Below, in pieces: positions 33,844 to 42,608 of a stretch of DNA of 64,000 bases. The notes under the pieces were generated by a model. It searched no databases and was not told the DNA's origin. It was given only the letters and a program-made list of their open reading frames with translations. The DNA comes from a virus. The translations under genes and the position numbers were made by a program. The stretch's first letter is position 1; each line of letters starts with the position of its first letter. Location of the stretch: IMG/VR virus record IMGVR_UViG_3300032291_002550, positions 64,436-128,435 of that record. One strand, written 5' to 3'.

Positions 33844-34230
33844 ATGAAACAAAACGATAGTAAATACCATCAATTATATTTAGGTTTAAAAGATGCAGAT
33901 GACTATTTTCCTAAAGAATCTAGAAAAGAAATGTTATCCTTAATTAAGGAGTTATACAAAGAAAATCAAGATTTGTTAAATGAAGATGATGATAAAGGAA
34001 AATATGGTATAAGATATAAAACCATTGGAGAACTTTCGAAATGGTCTGATACAGGATATCAATTTTTTAGAAGTAAATCTAAAAGAGATGATGTATATGA
34101 TGATTGGATTAATGGAAGGTATTGGGATAAAATATTCGAAACTGAATTGCAATATCGAACCCCTTCGCCGAATGTACATGAGATTGTAAAAATATTTAAA
34201 GAAAGCGGTAATGTATATGATGAAAAATAA
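33844..34230 (+). CDS. Hypothetical protein, 128 aa
   Basis: Acidic/basic helical protein (ESRKEMLSLIKELYKENQDL; YQFFRSKSKRDDVYDDW). No motif. It overlaps the next gene's first possible start. Confidence 0.5.
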   Translation: MKQNDSKYHQLYLGLKDADDYFPKESRKEMLSLIKELYKENQDLLNEDDDKGKYGIRYKTIGELSKWSDTGYQFFRSKSKRDDVYDDWINGRYWDKIFETELQYRTPSPNVHEIVKIFKESGNVYDEK

Positions 34231-34234
34231 AAAT

Positions 34235-35086
34235 ATGAAAATAGGAGATAAAGTAAGATTTACAAATCCGGGTAGTTACTCAGCCCCTACAGGTTCAACA
34301 GCAAGAATAGTTAGAATTGAATCGCCAATGATTTACATAGAATGGATTGATAAAGGAGATAGTGGTCAAAGCAATGGACGTTATCTCTCAAAAGATTTTG
34401 AAGTAATCGAAGAAGAGTTAGAAGTATTACCTGAAAAATGGGCTATTAAAACTACAAGTGACACTAGGAAAATTATCAATGATTTTATGATTTCAAAAGG
34501 TTACGATACTGTATGGGAGTCTGATTATGTTGCTCATTACCCTTTCACTGTGGGTGGTGGTTCAGCTTTTGTTTCTGTTAGCGGCGGTTATACAGAAATA
34601 TCATTCGAAAATTTTGAAAAATTAGTATTAAACAAAGAAATAAAAACAACAACAAAAACAAAACCCATTATGTCAAAACAAAAATTAACAGTATCAATTA
34701 CGGAAGTATTAGAAATTCATAAAATTGCTTGTACTACTTGGAAAGAAACAATTGCTAAGTATTTAACAAGAGTAGATTCAGACCAAAATATTACTTTTAC
34801 TCAAGAAGAAGTAGATGCGATGTTTAAAGCAGCTACCTCAAGTCAATTACCGAAATTAGAAGATATATTTGGTGCTCAACATAAAGAACCTACATTAGAA
34901 GATATGGCTGATGGTAATCCATTATTTGCCATGCCTGGAGAATTTATTGAAGGAGCTGCTATGATTGAGGTAAGAATATCTAGCGAATATAAAGATAAAG
35001 CGTTTTGGTTAAATCATAATTATATCTGGGAAATTAAAAAAGATAGTAGAGGGACGTTAGTTTTAATTCCGACACCTAAAAACTAA
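34235..35086 (+). CDS. Hypothetical two-part protein with N-terminal SH3/KOW-like domain
   Basis: 283 aa from ATG 34235 (MKIGDKVRFTNPGSYSAPTG); ATGs at 34211 and 34214 are inside the previous gene. The first 65 residues match a KOW/SH3-like pattern (GDKVRF..TARIVRIESPMIYIEWID). A middle part resembles small phage domains with HYPFTVGGGSAFVSVSGGY. The end has helical and beta segments. It overlaps the next start (ATGAATATGAG). Confidence 0.5.
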   Translation: MKIGDKVRFTNPGSYSAPTGSTARIVRIESPMIYIEWIDKGDSGQSNGRYLSKDFEVIEEELEVLPEKWAIKTTSDTRKIINDFMISKGYDTVWESDYVAHYPFTVGGGSAFVSVSGGYTEISFENFEKLVLNKEIKTTTKTKPIMSKQKLTVSITEVLEIHKIACTTWKETIAKYLTRVDSDQNITFTQEEVDAMFKAATSSQLPKLEDIFGAQHKEPTLEDMADGNPLFAMPGEFIEGAAMIEVRISSEYKDKAFWLNHNYIWEIKKDSRGTLVLIPTPKN

Positions 35087-35400
35087 TGAATATGAGTCAT
35101 AAGTGGTATATAGGGCAACCAATAGTAGCGATAAAAAATAGCAAATGTGGTAGAATTAAAAAAGGCCAAGAATTTACAATAAAAGGTCTAATGGGGTCTA
35201 TTTGTAAATGCGGTGATGTATTAATTGATATTGGGTTACGCAGCGATCATGATGGTTGGGGATGTTTTACCTGTAATACTTTTAGGTATAGTAATAATAA
35301 TTATTGGAAAAAAGAAAGATTATTTGCGCCAATGGATATAGATATTTCAGAGCTAACTGATATTTTAAAAGAACCAATTAACGAATTTATAGAAAGATAA
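35086..35400 (+). CDS. Hypothetical protein with KOW-like opening and Cys residues, 104 aa
   Basis: QPIVAIKNSKCGRIKKGQEF TIKGL matches the phage small protein pattern with an SH3-type strand set, then SICKCGDVLIDIGL and WGCFTCNTFRYS (CxxC). A zinc-stabilised SH3-like domain is possible. Confidence 0.55.
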   Translation: MNMSHKWYIGQPIVAIKNSKCGRIKKGQEFTIKGLMGSICKCGDVLIDIGLRSDHDGWGCFTCNTFRYSNNNYWKKERLFAPMDIDISELTDILKEPINEFIER

Positions 35401-35402
35401 TC

Positions 35403-35588
35403 ATGGAACTAGTAAATAAAGCCTTTAAAATATTCAAAAAAATGCAAAAGTTGGACGATTCTGACTTTGAGTCGCAGGTCGAATGTCAATCCGGTATTTT
35501 TAAATTAATGTTGGGTATGACAGACGAAGAAATAAAGTTGTACAACAATAAATGTGACGATTTTCTTAAAGAATCTAAAAAAAGATAA
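35403..35588 (+). CDS. Small hypothetical protein, 61 aa
   Basis: NKAFKIFKKMQKLDDSDFES and KLMLGMTDEEIKLYNNKCDD, a helical protein. Not recognised. Confidence 0.5.
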   Translation: MELVNKAFKIFKKMQKLDDSDFESQVECQSGIFKLMLGMTDEEIKLYNNKCDDFLKESKKR

Positions 35589-35589
35589 A

Positions 35590-35643
35590 AAAAAAGGTTG
35601 GAAATATGAATTGTTTTCCTTATCTTTAAGTATAATAAAAGGA
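35590..35643 (+). promoter_or_regulatory. Bacteroidetes-type promoter
   Basis: AAAAGGTTGGAAATATGAAT, then TTATCTTTAAGTATAATAAA. Confidence 0.75.
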
Positions 35644-35669
35644 AATAATATTAAAAAAAAAGAAAAGTT

Positions 35670-36869
35670 ATGAAAGAAGAAATTATTGTAATTGTAAGCG
35701 TTAAAGAATTCGAAGCTATTGATACTAATGGTGTTAATCATTGGGATTCTATTCCTGTATTAGTAAGACAAAGAGCAATTGATGGTATGGGTGGTAAAAG
35801 CTCTATTGTATTCAATCCTAATTGTGAAGAATGGCAGCGTATAGAAGTTAGTAAGATACAAGAAAAGATTGAAAAAATTACGACATCTTTAATGGCGACA
35901 GATTCTAAACCAAAAGCTCCGAAAGTTACTAGAGAAGTAAAAAAGGCTGATTTGGATGAAGCTACAAAAGACGTAATTAATTTTGTTCATACTGCTCCAG
36001 AATTTAAGCCTAGCGATTTAATTATGGCTGATGTTAAATGGAAATATCTTATTCGTAATATTATGAGAGGTCAAAATATTATGATGGTGGGCGATTCGGG
36101 TATGGGTAAGACAGTTGCTGCTATGGCAGCTGCTAGGTCATTAGAACGTCCATTATATATTATTGGAATGGGTTCGACTCAAGATCCAAGATCTACCTTA
36201 ATTGGTAATACGCAGTTTAATAAAGAAAATGGTACGTTTTTTGCGGAGAGTAGATTTGTAAATGCTATTCAAGAAGAAAATGCCGTTATTGTTTTAGATG
36301 AGTTATCTCGTGCTAATGGTGAAGCTTGGAATATTTTAATGCCTGTGTTAGACCCTAATCAAAGATGTTTGCAATTAGATGAAAAGCCGGGCAGTCCTAT
36401 TGTTAAAGTGCATCCTACGGTATCCTTTATTGCTACGGCAAATATTGGATTCCAATATACTTCGACTCGTGTAATGGATAGAGCGATGCTCGATCGTTTT
36501 ACGACAATTGAAATGGATCTTTTAAATAAAGATCAAGAATTACATTTATTATCTTTAAAAGTTCCTGAAGTAAGTAAGACGGACTTAAAATCTATTACGG
36601 ATATTACTTCTGATATCAGAACAGAATTAAAATCTGACGTGCCGAGAATATCGACTCAAATTAGTACAAGGGCCGCTATTGAGATTGCTGCTTTATTAAG
36701 AGATGGATTTACTTTAGTAGAAGCTTCAGAAATAGCAATTTATCCTTTTTATTCTGAAGAAGGTGGTGCTCAAAGTGAGCGCGTTTATATTAAGCAATTA
36801 GTTCAAAAGTATATTAAAGACGAATCCGTTCCGGATAGTTTAGTAAATAATGCTTCAAATACGTTTTAA
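35670..36869 (+). CDS. MoxR-type AAA+ ATPase with extra N-terminal domain
   Basis: 399 aa. Residues 1-65 resemble the 28721 protein. A linker (KAPKVTREVKKADLDEATKD) precedes the AAA+ core: GDSGMGKTVAAM (Walker A, about 140), AVIVLDELSRAN (Walker B, about 204), FIATANIGF (sensor 1) and STRVMDRAMLDRFTTIEMDL (Arg-finger/sensor region), matching MoxR/CbbQ-type ATPases. These act with vWA-domain partners to remodel metalloproteins or chaperone complexes. The vWA protein follows at 37042, so a MoxR-vWA pair is likely. Confidence 0.8.
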   Translation: MKEEIIVIVSVKEFEAIDTNGVNHWDSIPVLVRQRAIDGMGGKSSIVFNPNCEEWQRIEVSKIQEKIEKITTSLMATDSKPKAPKVTREVKKADLDEATKDVINFVHTAPEFKPSDLIMADVKWKYLIRNIMRGQNIMMVGDSGMGKTVAAMAAARSLERPLYIIGMGSTQDPRSTLIGNTQFNKENGTFFAESRFVNAIQEENAVIVLDELSRANGEAWNILMPVLDPNQRCLQLDEKPGSPIVKVHPTVSFIATANIGFQYTSTRVMDRAMLDRFTTIEMDLLNKDQELHLLSLKVPEVSKTDLKSITDITSDIRTELKSDVPRISTQISTRAAIEIAALLRDGFTLVEASEIAIYPFYSEEGGAQSERVYIKQLVQKYIKDESVPDSLVNNASNTF

Positions 36870-36984
36870 AATTCTTTTCTTTTTTTATTATAGTAGAAAG
36901 GGTTATCTTTTATAAAGGTAGCCTAAACTACTGTAAATTAATACATTATAAGTAATTGATAATCAACCAGAAAAAGATTATATA

Positions 36985-37036
36985 ATATTAGGATAATTGA
37001 AATGTTTTCCTTATCTTTAAGTATAATAAAAGGAAA
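36985..37036 (+). promoter_or_regulatory. Bacteroidetes-type promoter
   Basis: TTAGGATAATTGAAATG, then TTATCTTTAAGTATAATAAA. Upstream TTGATAATCAACC word. Confidence 0.75.
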
Positions 37037-37041
37037 TATAT

Positions 37042-39195
37042 ATGGCAAAAGTAGAAAGTTTAAATAAAAGTTCAAGTTTCTGGCTAAATTCCGATTCTTT
37101 TAATGTGGAAGGTAGTACCTCGGGCATTACTAAAAAATTAAAATTATTAGCATATAAAAGAGCTATCTCTAATTTCGTAAAAATCTTAACTCAAAAAGAC
37201 GGATATGAAATAAAATTTAGTACCGGAAATGATTCTTATACAGATGGTAAAACGGTTGTTATTAGTTCAAAGTTAGATGAAAAAAACTTTGACTTGACCG
37301 TAGGATTGGCATTACATGAAGCATCTCATTTGTTATTAACAGATTTTAATGTTATTAAAGATAAAAGAAACACGTATGATGCTGTAACAAAAGAACATGG
37401 CGTATTAGGATTAGAAATGCGTTATGATGTATTACATTCTATTTTTAATATTGTCGAGGATAGATATATTGATAGTTTTGTATATTCTACAGCCCCGGGC
37501 TATAGAGGATATTATCAAACGTTATATGATTTTTATTTTCGTACACCGGCTATTACAAAATTACTTAAATCTCCTAAAAAACGTACGGAGACTGTAGATA
37601 ATTATATTTCGCAACTTTTAAATATAATTGGCTTAGAATTTGACGAAAAATGTTTAATAGGTATGCCAGATATCGTTAAGGAATTTGATTTACCCAATAT
37701 TAAAAGATTAGTTACTACAATGGATAGATTACAGGTCGCGGCAAATATTTATGCAATTATTCTTAAGAATGTAAATGCAGCAATAAACGCCGGCGTAGTA
37801 GATGATGAAGATTCTAAAAAACCTAGTACCCCAAAAGCTCCTAGCGTCAGCAATGAATCTTCTAATGATAAAACTCCTAAGAGTGATGATAAAGATGATA
37901 AAGATGATATAGATTTTGATGATGAAGATAAAGAGTCTGAAGAAGAAATTAAAGAAGACGACAAAGAATCTGAAGAAGAATCTGAGGAAGACGATAAAGA
38001 ATCTGAAGAAGAAATTGAAGAAGAAATTGAAGAGCCTGAAACGGATGAAGAAAAGACTCATAATGATGATAAAAATGAAGATAATGTAATACAACCTTCG
38101 ATGATATCAAATGAGCCTCCATTAACTAAAGAAGAAGAAGACGCGGCAGAAGCGTTATTAGATGTAGCTAAATCAGTAGTAGATGGTAAAGTAGATAAAG
38201 GTAAGCCTGCGGCTAAAAATCTAAATGATCAAATTGATATGTTAGATAAATCAGATGCAGAACTTCATAGAACAGAGTATGATATTTATCGCGGCGCTCA
38301 AAAAATTAAAACTGCTTCTATGAATACATTAATGGTAAAGAACTTAACAAAAGAAGCCGCGCTTAACGGATTATTTACTAATTTGCTTAATAATTACAGA
38401 TCTGTAAGTATAGGAGAAGAAGTTCAAAAAGGTATTATATTAGGTAACCTTTTAGCTAAAAGGATGCAAATTCGTAATGAAGAAAAAAGTACGATAACAA
38501 ATAGATTAAATAGTGGAAAGATATTTAATAGACATATTGCAATGTTAGGCGCGGATGTTGAAAATATATTTTATAAAATAAAGACGGATAAATTTAAAAC
38601 TTCCGTAATACATATTTCAATTGATGCTTCCGGAAGTATGGATGGTACAAGATTTTATAATTGTATAATGACATCTACCGCAATTGCAAAAGCTTGTACA
38701 TATTTAAGAGGTGTTAATTGTATTATTTCTTTTAGAAGTGTAAATGACGGGCTTCCGATGATGGCTGTTGGGTATAATTCTAAGAAAGATCATTTTTCTA
38801 AGATTATAGATTTATTTCCGCATCTAGCAGCAAATTCATCTACTCCAGAAGGATTATGTTATGATGTTTATAAAAAGTTTATTTCTGAAGAAGATGGAAA
38901 TAATGTAGATAAGTATGTAATAAATTTGTCTGACGGAGAACCTTCCTTTGGAAATGATTATCAATATGAGACAGCTTTTAATCATACTAAAAAAGTTTGG
39001 AATGAAATACTTAAAACAGGAGTAGTTGGATTAAGTTATTTTATATCTGAATACGAACATAATATGGATACATTTCGATATATGTATGGCAAAAATGCTA
39101 AATCTATAGATACTAATAATATCGTGCAATTAGCAAGTACAATTAACGAAATGTTAATGTCTAATAGTGCAGTTATGAGTATTCTAAGCGAATAA
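37042..39195 (+). CDS. Large vWA-domain protein (CobT/NorD-like partner of the MoxR ATPase)
   Basis: 717 aa. The N-terminal 240 residues include TVGLALHEASHLLLTDFNVI, with a HExxH-like HEASH. An acidic Asp/Glu/Lys-rich linker spans about residues 285-350. The C-terminal vWA has the MIDAS motif ISIDASGSMDG (about 524-534, D-x-S-x-S), a Thr at STPEG, and LSDGEP as third MIDAS element. The layout (acidic linker plus C-terminal vWA, ATPase upstream) is that of CobT/NorD/BatA-type partners. Substrate unknown. Confidence 0.8.
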   Translation: MAKVESLNKSSSFWLNSDSFNVEGSTSGITKKLKLLAYKRAISNFVKILTQKDGYEIKFSTGNDSYTDGKTVVISSKLDEKNFDLTVGLALHEASHLLLTDFNVIKDKRNTYDAVTKEHGVLGLEMRYDVLHSIFNIVEDRYIDSFVYSTAPGYRGYYQTLYDFYFRTPAITKLLKSPKKRTETVDNYISQLLNIIGLEFDEKCLIGMPDIVKEFDLPNIKRLVTTMDRLQVAANIYAIILKNVNAAINAGVVDDEDSKKPSTPKAPSVSNESSNDKTPKSDDKDDKDDIDFDDEDKESEEEIKEDDKESEEESEEDDKESEEEIEEEIEEPETDEEKTHNDDKNEDNVIQPSMISNEPPLTKEEEDAAEALLDVAKSVVDGKVDKGKPAAKNLNDQIDMLDKSDAELHRTEYDIYRGAQKIKTASMNTLMVKNLTKEAALNGLFTNLLNNYRSVSIGEEVQKGIILGNLLAKRMQIRNEEKSTITNRLNSGKIFNRHIAMLGADVENIFYKIKTDKFKTSVIHISIDASGSMDGTRFYNCIMTSTAIAKACTYLRGVNCIISFRSVNDGLPMMAVGYNSKKDHFSKIIDLFPHLAANSSTPEGLCYDVYKKFISEEDGNNVDKYVINLSDGEPSFGNDYQYETAFNHTKKVWNEILKTGVVGLSYFISEYEHNMDTFRYMYGKNAKSIDTNNIVQLASTINEMLMSNSAVMSILSE

Positions 39196-39226
39196 TTAGG
39201 CATTAAGGCAGATTTTAGGGGCTAAT

Positions 39227-39250
39227 AAGGGAGATCTTCGGGTCTCCTTT
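39227..39250 (+). terminator. Terminator
   Basis: AAGGGAGA pairs with TCTCCTTT around TCTTCGGG. End of the MoxR-vWA block; short U-run. Confidence 0.75.
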
Positions 39251-39367
39251 ATACTAATATGACCCTAATATAAAAGCGCGTATATGAGCGTTTAAAACAC
39301 TTTCTAAAGCATTAATAATCAATAAATTATAACTAGTTGATTATTAATTAGAAAAAATTATAGAAAT

Positions 39368-39416
39368 GATTAGGAAATATGAAATGTATTCCTTATCTTT
39401 AAGTATAATAAAAAGA
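39368..39416 (+). promoter_or_regulatory. Bacteroidetes-type promoter
   Basis: ATTAGGAAATATGAAATG, then TTATCTTTAAGTATAATAAA; GCGCGTATATGAGCG and TTGATTATTAA words lie upstream. Confidence 0.75.
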
Positions 39417-39420
39417 AATA

Positions 39421-40137
39421 ATGAAAAACATACACGTATTACCAACAGATAAACCAAGTAGGTTGCATACTTACAAAGGAGTATTAAATCTTGCAACAGG
39501 TGAATTTGTTGCTCCTACTATTGTTAAAAATGATTTAATTAACCTAAATATTTACATCACTTCTGATGAAGAAATTAAAGAAGGAAATTATGTAGTTGTT
39601 AGTTGTTCAGAAGTTAATATTGAAGAAGTAAGAATTGTTACAGGATATTATAATGAACAATTTTTATTTGATGATAAAAGTCAAATACATATGGATTATT
39701 GTAAAAAAATCATCCTAACAACGGACCAAAACTTAATCAAAGATGGTGTACAATCCATTGATGACGAGTTCTTAGAATGGTTTATAAATAATCCAAGTTG
39801 TGAGTTTGTTGAAGTTGAAAATGAAATGGTTGCTTCAAAACTTTCTAGTATCGAAAGATGGGATTATGAATACAAAATCATCATTCCAGACTTGTGGGGT
39901 GAAGTATTCAATTGGTTATCACAAGAAGAACCTAAACGAGAAACACTTGAGGAAGCTAAACAAAGAATTTTAGATTCCAATTACCTATCATTAAATGATG
40001 CAGACATTTTTAAAATGGGCGCTGAATGGCAGCGTAAACAAATATTAGATTTTCTATACTCAGAAATAACAGAACGAAGAGATTATTCAGCATCTAAAAT
40101 GTGTGAAAAGGTTGTGGAATTTATTGAACAATTTTAA
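39421..40137 (+). CDS. Hypothetical protein, 238 aa
   Basis: IYITSDEEIKEGNYVVVSCS and later GAEWQRKQILDFLYSEITERR are patterns seen in phage/Bacteroidetes proteins of unknown function. Aromatic and acidic. No motif assigned. Confidence 0.6.
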   Translation: MKNIHVLPTDKPSRLHTYKGVLNLATGEFVAPTIVKNDLINLNIYITSDEEIKEGNYVVVSCSEVNIEEVRIVTGYYNEQFLFDDKSQIHMDYCKKIILTTDQNLIKDGVQSIDDEFLEWFINNPSCEFVEVENEMVASKLSSIERWDYEYKIIIPDLWGEVFNWLSQEEPKRETLEEAKQRILDSNYLSLNDADIFKMGAEWQRKQILDFLYSEITERRDYSASKMCEKVVEFIEQF

Positions 40138-40148
40138 AAAGAAATAGC

Positions 40149-40856
40149 ATGAAAATAAAATTAGAATTAAGTCAAAATATATTTTTTACATCCGACACGC
40201 ATTACAACCACAAAAACATTTGTCGCGGGGTAAGTAATTGGAAAGATATAAATGGTAATGTACCTATTAATCAAACTCGTAATTTTCAATCTCTAGAAGA
40301 GATGAATGATAGTATTGTTAATGCTATTAATAGTAAAGTAAGAGAAGATGATATTTTGTTCCATTTAGGTGACTTTTCTTTTGGTGGATTTGAAAATATC
40401 GAGGAGTTTAGGAGCAGAATTGTATGTAAAAATATACATTTAATATTAGGCAATCATGATCACCATATTGAACGTAATAAAGATAATATACAAAGATTAT
40501 TTAGTTCTGTAAATCAATGTCTAAGATTAAGTGTTTCTATTTATCCTGGTACGACATTATATAACGGCAATCATGATTTTATATTATCACATTATCCAAT
40601 TGCAAGTTGGCACAACATGAATGATGGTGTAATGCATTTGCACGGGCATGTTCATTTACCAGCACATTTAAAAATACATGAAGGTAAAGCAATGGACGTT
40701 GGTTGTGATGGTAACAATATGGTACCGTATTCAATAAACAATATTATATCTTTGTTAAATAAAAGACCTATAAAATGTTTAACATTACCTCAAGATCATC
40801 ACGAAGAAAGAATTGAAGGTAATGGAGGAAATAAAAAAGGAAGTTCAAGTTTTTAA
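40149..40856 (+). CDS. Metallophosphoesterase (calcineurin-like)
   Basis: 235 aa. FFTSDTHYNHKNICRG (Asp/His motif, about residues 12-27), FHLGDFSFGG, LILGNHDHH, LSHYPI and LHGHVHLP are the ordered metal-ligand motifs of calcineurin-like phosphoesterases. Phage copies resemble small phosphodiesterases acting on nucleotides or nucleic acid ends. The C-terminal 25 residues are basic and Gly/Ser-rich. Follows the previous gene by 11 nt. Confidence 0.85.
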   Translation: MKIKLELSQNIFFTSDTHYNHKNICRGVSNWKDINGNVPINQTRNFQSLEEMNDSIVNAINSKVREDDILFHLGDFSFGGFENIEEFRSRIVCKNIHLILGNHDHHIERNKDNIQRLFSSVNQCLRLSVSIYPGTTLYNGNHDFILSHYPIASWHNMNDGVMHLHGHVHLPAHLKIHEGKAMDVGCDGNNMVPYSINNIISLLNKRPIKCLTLPQDHHEERIEGNGGNKKGSSSF

Positions 40857-40863
40857 TTAAAAG

Positions 40864-40920
40864 TAAACATTTCGGTTGGAAATATGAAATGTTTTCCTTA
40901 TCTTTATGTATAAGTAAGAG
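40864..40920 (+). promoter_or_regulatory. Bacteroidetes-type promoter
   Basis: AACATTTCGGTTGGAAATAT, then TTATCTTTATGTATAAG. Confidence 0.7.
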
Positions 40921-40925
40921 ATAAT

Positions 40926-41123
40926 ATGAGATTTATAAACGAAAAGGTACTTAGAGATGCATATTTTAACAATACAATGAAGCGTAAAACAAAATTTTTG
41001 TGGTTGCCAGTAACGATTGATGGAGAAACTAGATGGTTAGAGACTGCTATAATTGATTATAAAGTATTCAAAAAAGTAGGTGTATTTGATGTATATTTTT
41101 TTGGGAACCTTATTGTTTTATAA
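40926..41123 (+). CDS. Hypothetical protein, 65 aa
   Basis: FINEKVLRDAYFNNTMKRKT then LPVTIDGETRWLETAIIDYK, a basic-then-beta small protein. Not recognised. Confidence 0.5.
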   Translation: MRFINEKVLRDAYFNNTMKRKTKFLWLPVTIDGETRWLETAIIDYKVFKKVGVFDVYFFGNLIVL

Positions 41124-41137
41124 ATAAATAAAAGTAT

Positions 41138-41338
41138 ATGAAACAGTTAACAGAACAACAAATTGAACAGTATAAAAGATTAGCAATACAAGAAACATCA
41201 ATCGAATCTTGCGGCGATGAATGGAATCCTTATGAAATAAGCGGTGGTAACTTTGATGATGCTTATTACGTAGGTTATAAAGATGCTGATATTGAAAATG
41301 CCCGTTTCATTTTACATTTATTTGAAATAGAATATTAA
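41138..41338 (+). CDS. Hypothetical protein, 66 aa
   Basis: LTEQQIEQYKRLAIQETSIE; acidic small protein common in character with the neighbours. Next gene starts 2 nt after its stop. Confidence 0.45.
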   Translation: MKQLTEQQIEQYKRLAIQETSIESCGDEWNPYEISGGNFDDAYYVGYKDADIENARFILHLFEIEY

Positions 41339-41340
41339 AC

Positions 41341-41601
41341 ATGTTTATAGAAAGATTTTTCAACCCGCAATTGCAAAATTCAAATGAATTTGTATTTTAT
41401 AATACAAAGAAAGCATTGGAACATTGCATATTAAATTATTCATGTATACGGCATTATTCTTTTAGAGGCGATCAATATATTAAATATAATGGTAAAAGTT
41501 TAATTTGGAATGATGGCAGTATAGTTGATAAAAGAAAATTGCCTAAAAATGATGGTTGGGGCAAATATTATTCAGAAATATATAATCATCAATCATTTTA
41601 A
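41341..41601 (+). CDS. Hypothetical protein, 86 aa
   Basis: ERFFNPQLQNSNEFVFYNTK then Tyr-rich strands (IRHYSFRGDQYIKYNGKSL). It ends 6 nt before tRNA-like element 3. Confidence 0.45.
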   Translation: MFIERFFNPQLQNSNEFVFYNTKKALEHCILNYSCIRHYSFRGDQYIKYNGKSLIWNDGSIVDKRKLPKNDGWGKYYSEIYNHQSF

Positions 41602-41607
41602 TAAAAT

Positions 41608-41681
41608 AGTCAGGTAATTCAATTGGATAGAAAGCCTATGCAGCGCAGCGGAAAATGTGGGTTCGAATCCCGCCCTGACTA
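41608..41681 (+). ncRNA. tRNA-like RNA, copy 3 (normal length)
   Basis: Acceptor AGTCAGG/CCTGACT and T-arm GTGGG/CCCGC with TTCGAAT. The D-arm is weak (TTC...GAA with AATTGGATA). It is 73 nt plus the discriminator, tRNA-size, but the anticodon region CCTATGCAGCGCAGCGG does not form a 5-bp arm with a 7-nt loop. It holds a GCAGC direct repeat. Confidence 0.7.
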
Positions 41682-41918
41682 CTATAACCTGTACCCTTGA
41701 AAAACTCGTATTATTCAAAAAGGTGTCATATTCAGAATTGGCCCACCTACTAAAGTAGGTGGCAGTATTAGGAGTACATTTTGATAGATAAGCAGGTTTA
41801 CACCGAAATAAAAGGGTATTAGAATATGGTGTAAAAAAAATATAACCCAGTTTCAGAAGAAACTACATTGACTGAAAAGTTTAACTGAGTAAGCAGAACC
41901 TCTTTTTGGGTTATAGAT
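41682..41918 (+). ncRNA. Structured noncoding region between tRNA-like copies 3 and 4
   Basis: No gene. Hairpins in order: CCACCTAC/GTAGGTGG (8 bp, TAAA loop); TTTACACC/GGTGTAAA (8 bp, 23-nt loop); TATAACCCA/TGGGTTATA (9 bp) enclosing about 65 nt with an inner GTTTC/GAAAC hairpin (AGAA loop). The last ends just before copy 4. This reads as processed structured RNA, not a simple terminator. Confidence 0.65.
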
Positions 41919-42045
41919 AGTTAGGTGGTACAATTGGTAGCCATTAGTGTGGGATGAATATATACTCTGTCAAATCAATAACGTAATTGGTCAAATCCTA
42001 CTACGGGTGTATATAGCTAAACAGGTTCGAATCCTGTCCTGACTA
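41919..42045 (+). ncRNA. Enlarged tRNA-like RNA, copy 4
   Basis: Acceptor AGTTAGG/CCTGACT (one G-U) and T-arm ACAGG/CCTGT with TTCGAAT. The D-loop contains AATTGGTAG. In the middle, TAGT..GGAT pairs with ATCC.ACTA, while ATATATAC within that loop can pair with GTATATA downstream, a possible H-type pseudoknot. The next CDS starts 18 nt after its 3' end. Confidence 0.7.
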
Positions 42046-42063
42046 CAAAATATTTTTAATAAA

Positions 42064-42384
42064 ATGAAAGAACAAATATTAACATTAGTTAAACACCCCA
42101 AATTCAATAATAATGGATTTAAGGGTTTATTTGAGAAGGAATGGAAACATAACTCAAAAGAAGATTTAAGGTGGTTGTTCTATCTAACAGAATTACAACA
42201 ATGGTTAAGGGATACTAAGGGTATTGAAGTTGAAATATACTCACTTAACTCATTAAGTTATGGTAAGATGTATGGTTGTTTGATTAATATTGAGGGTGAA
42301 AAAACTATTAGGTTAAATGATAGATTACTATACCTAACTATGTTAGAAGAAGGGTTATGTGAAGGATTAAAATTAATAAAGTAA
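42064..42384 (+). CDS. Hypothetical protein, 106 aa
   Basis: LVKHPKFNNNGFKGLFEKEW and RWLFYLTELQQWLRDTKGIE; helical, aromatic. Starts 18 nt downstream of tRNA-like copy 4 with no promoter between, so its mRNA 5' end may be made by tRNA-like processing. Confidence 0.55.
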   Translation: MKEQILTLVKHPKFNNNGFKGLFEKEWKHNSKEDLRWLFYLTELQQWLRDTKGIEVEIYSLNSLSYGKMYGCLINIEGEKTIRLNDRLLYLTMLEEGLCEGLKLIK

Positions 42385-42386
42385 AT

Positions 42387-42602
42387 ATGAAGCATTCGGA
42401 ATTAACAAAATCCATTTTAGAAAGTAATGGGATTACAAGTGAAAAGGAAAAGGATTTCTTCAAGGAATTGAGGGTATCACTTAGATTGGATTATGATATC
42501 CCAGCCCCTGAAGTAAGGAAATTAAATGATAATCAGGTTATTGAGAAATGGTATGAAATCCATTCAAAACCTGAGAATAGTATTGGGGGTAGTGTTGTTT
42601 AA
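42387..42602 (+). CDS. Hypothetical protein, 71 aa
   Basis: KSILESNGITSEKEKDFFKE with a helical C-terminus. It ends 6 nt before tRNA-like copy 5. Confidence 0.5.
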   Translation: MKHSELTKSILESNGITSEKEKDFFKELRVSLRLDYDIPAPEVRKLNDNQVIEKWYEIHSKPENSIGGSVV

Positions 42603-42608
42603 AAAAAT

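Noticed and set aside
37729-38094. Minus-strand Phe/Ile-rich frames of 71-121 aa
   Set aside because: They mirror the acidic Asp/Glu linker of the vWA protein gene.
41608-41681. Copy 3 as a plain tRNA-Ala or Cys
   Set aside because: Length fits, but the anticodon segment does not pair and no U33 loop is found.
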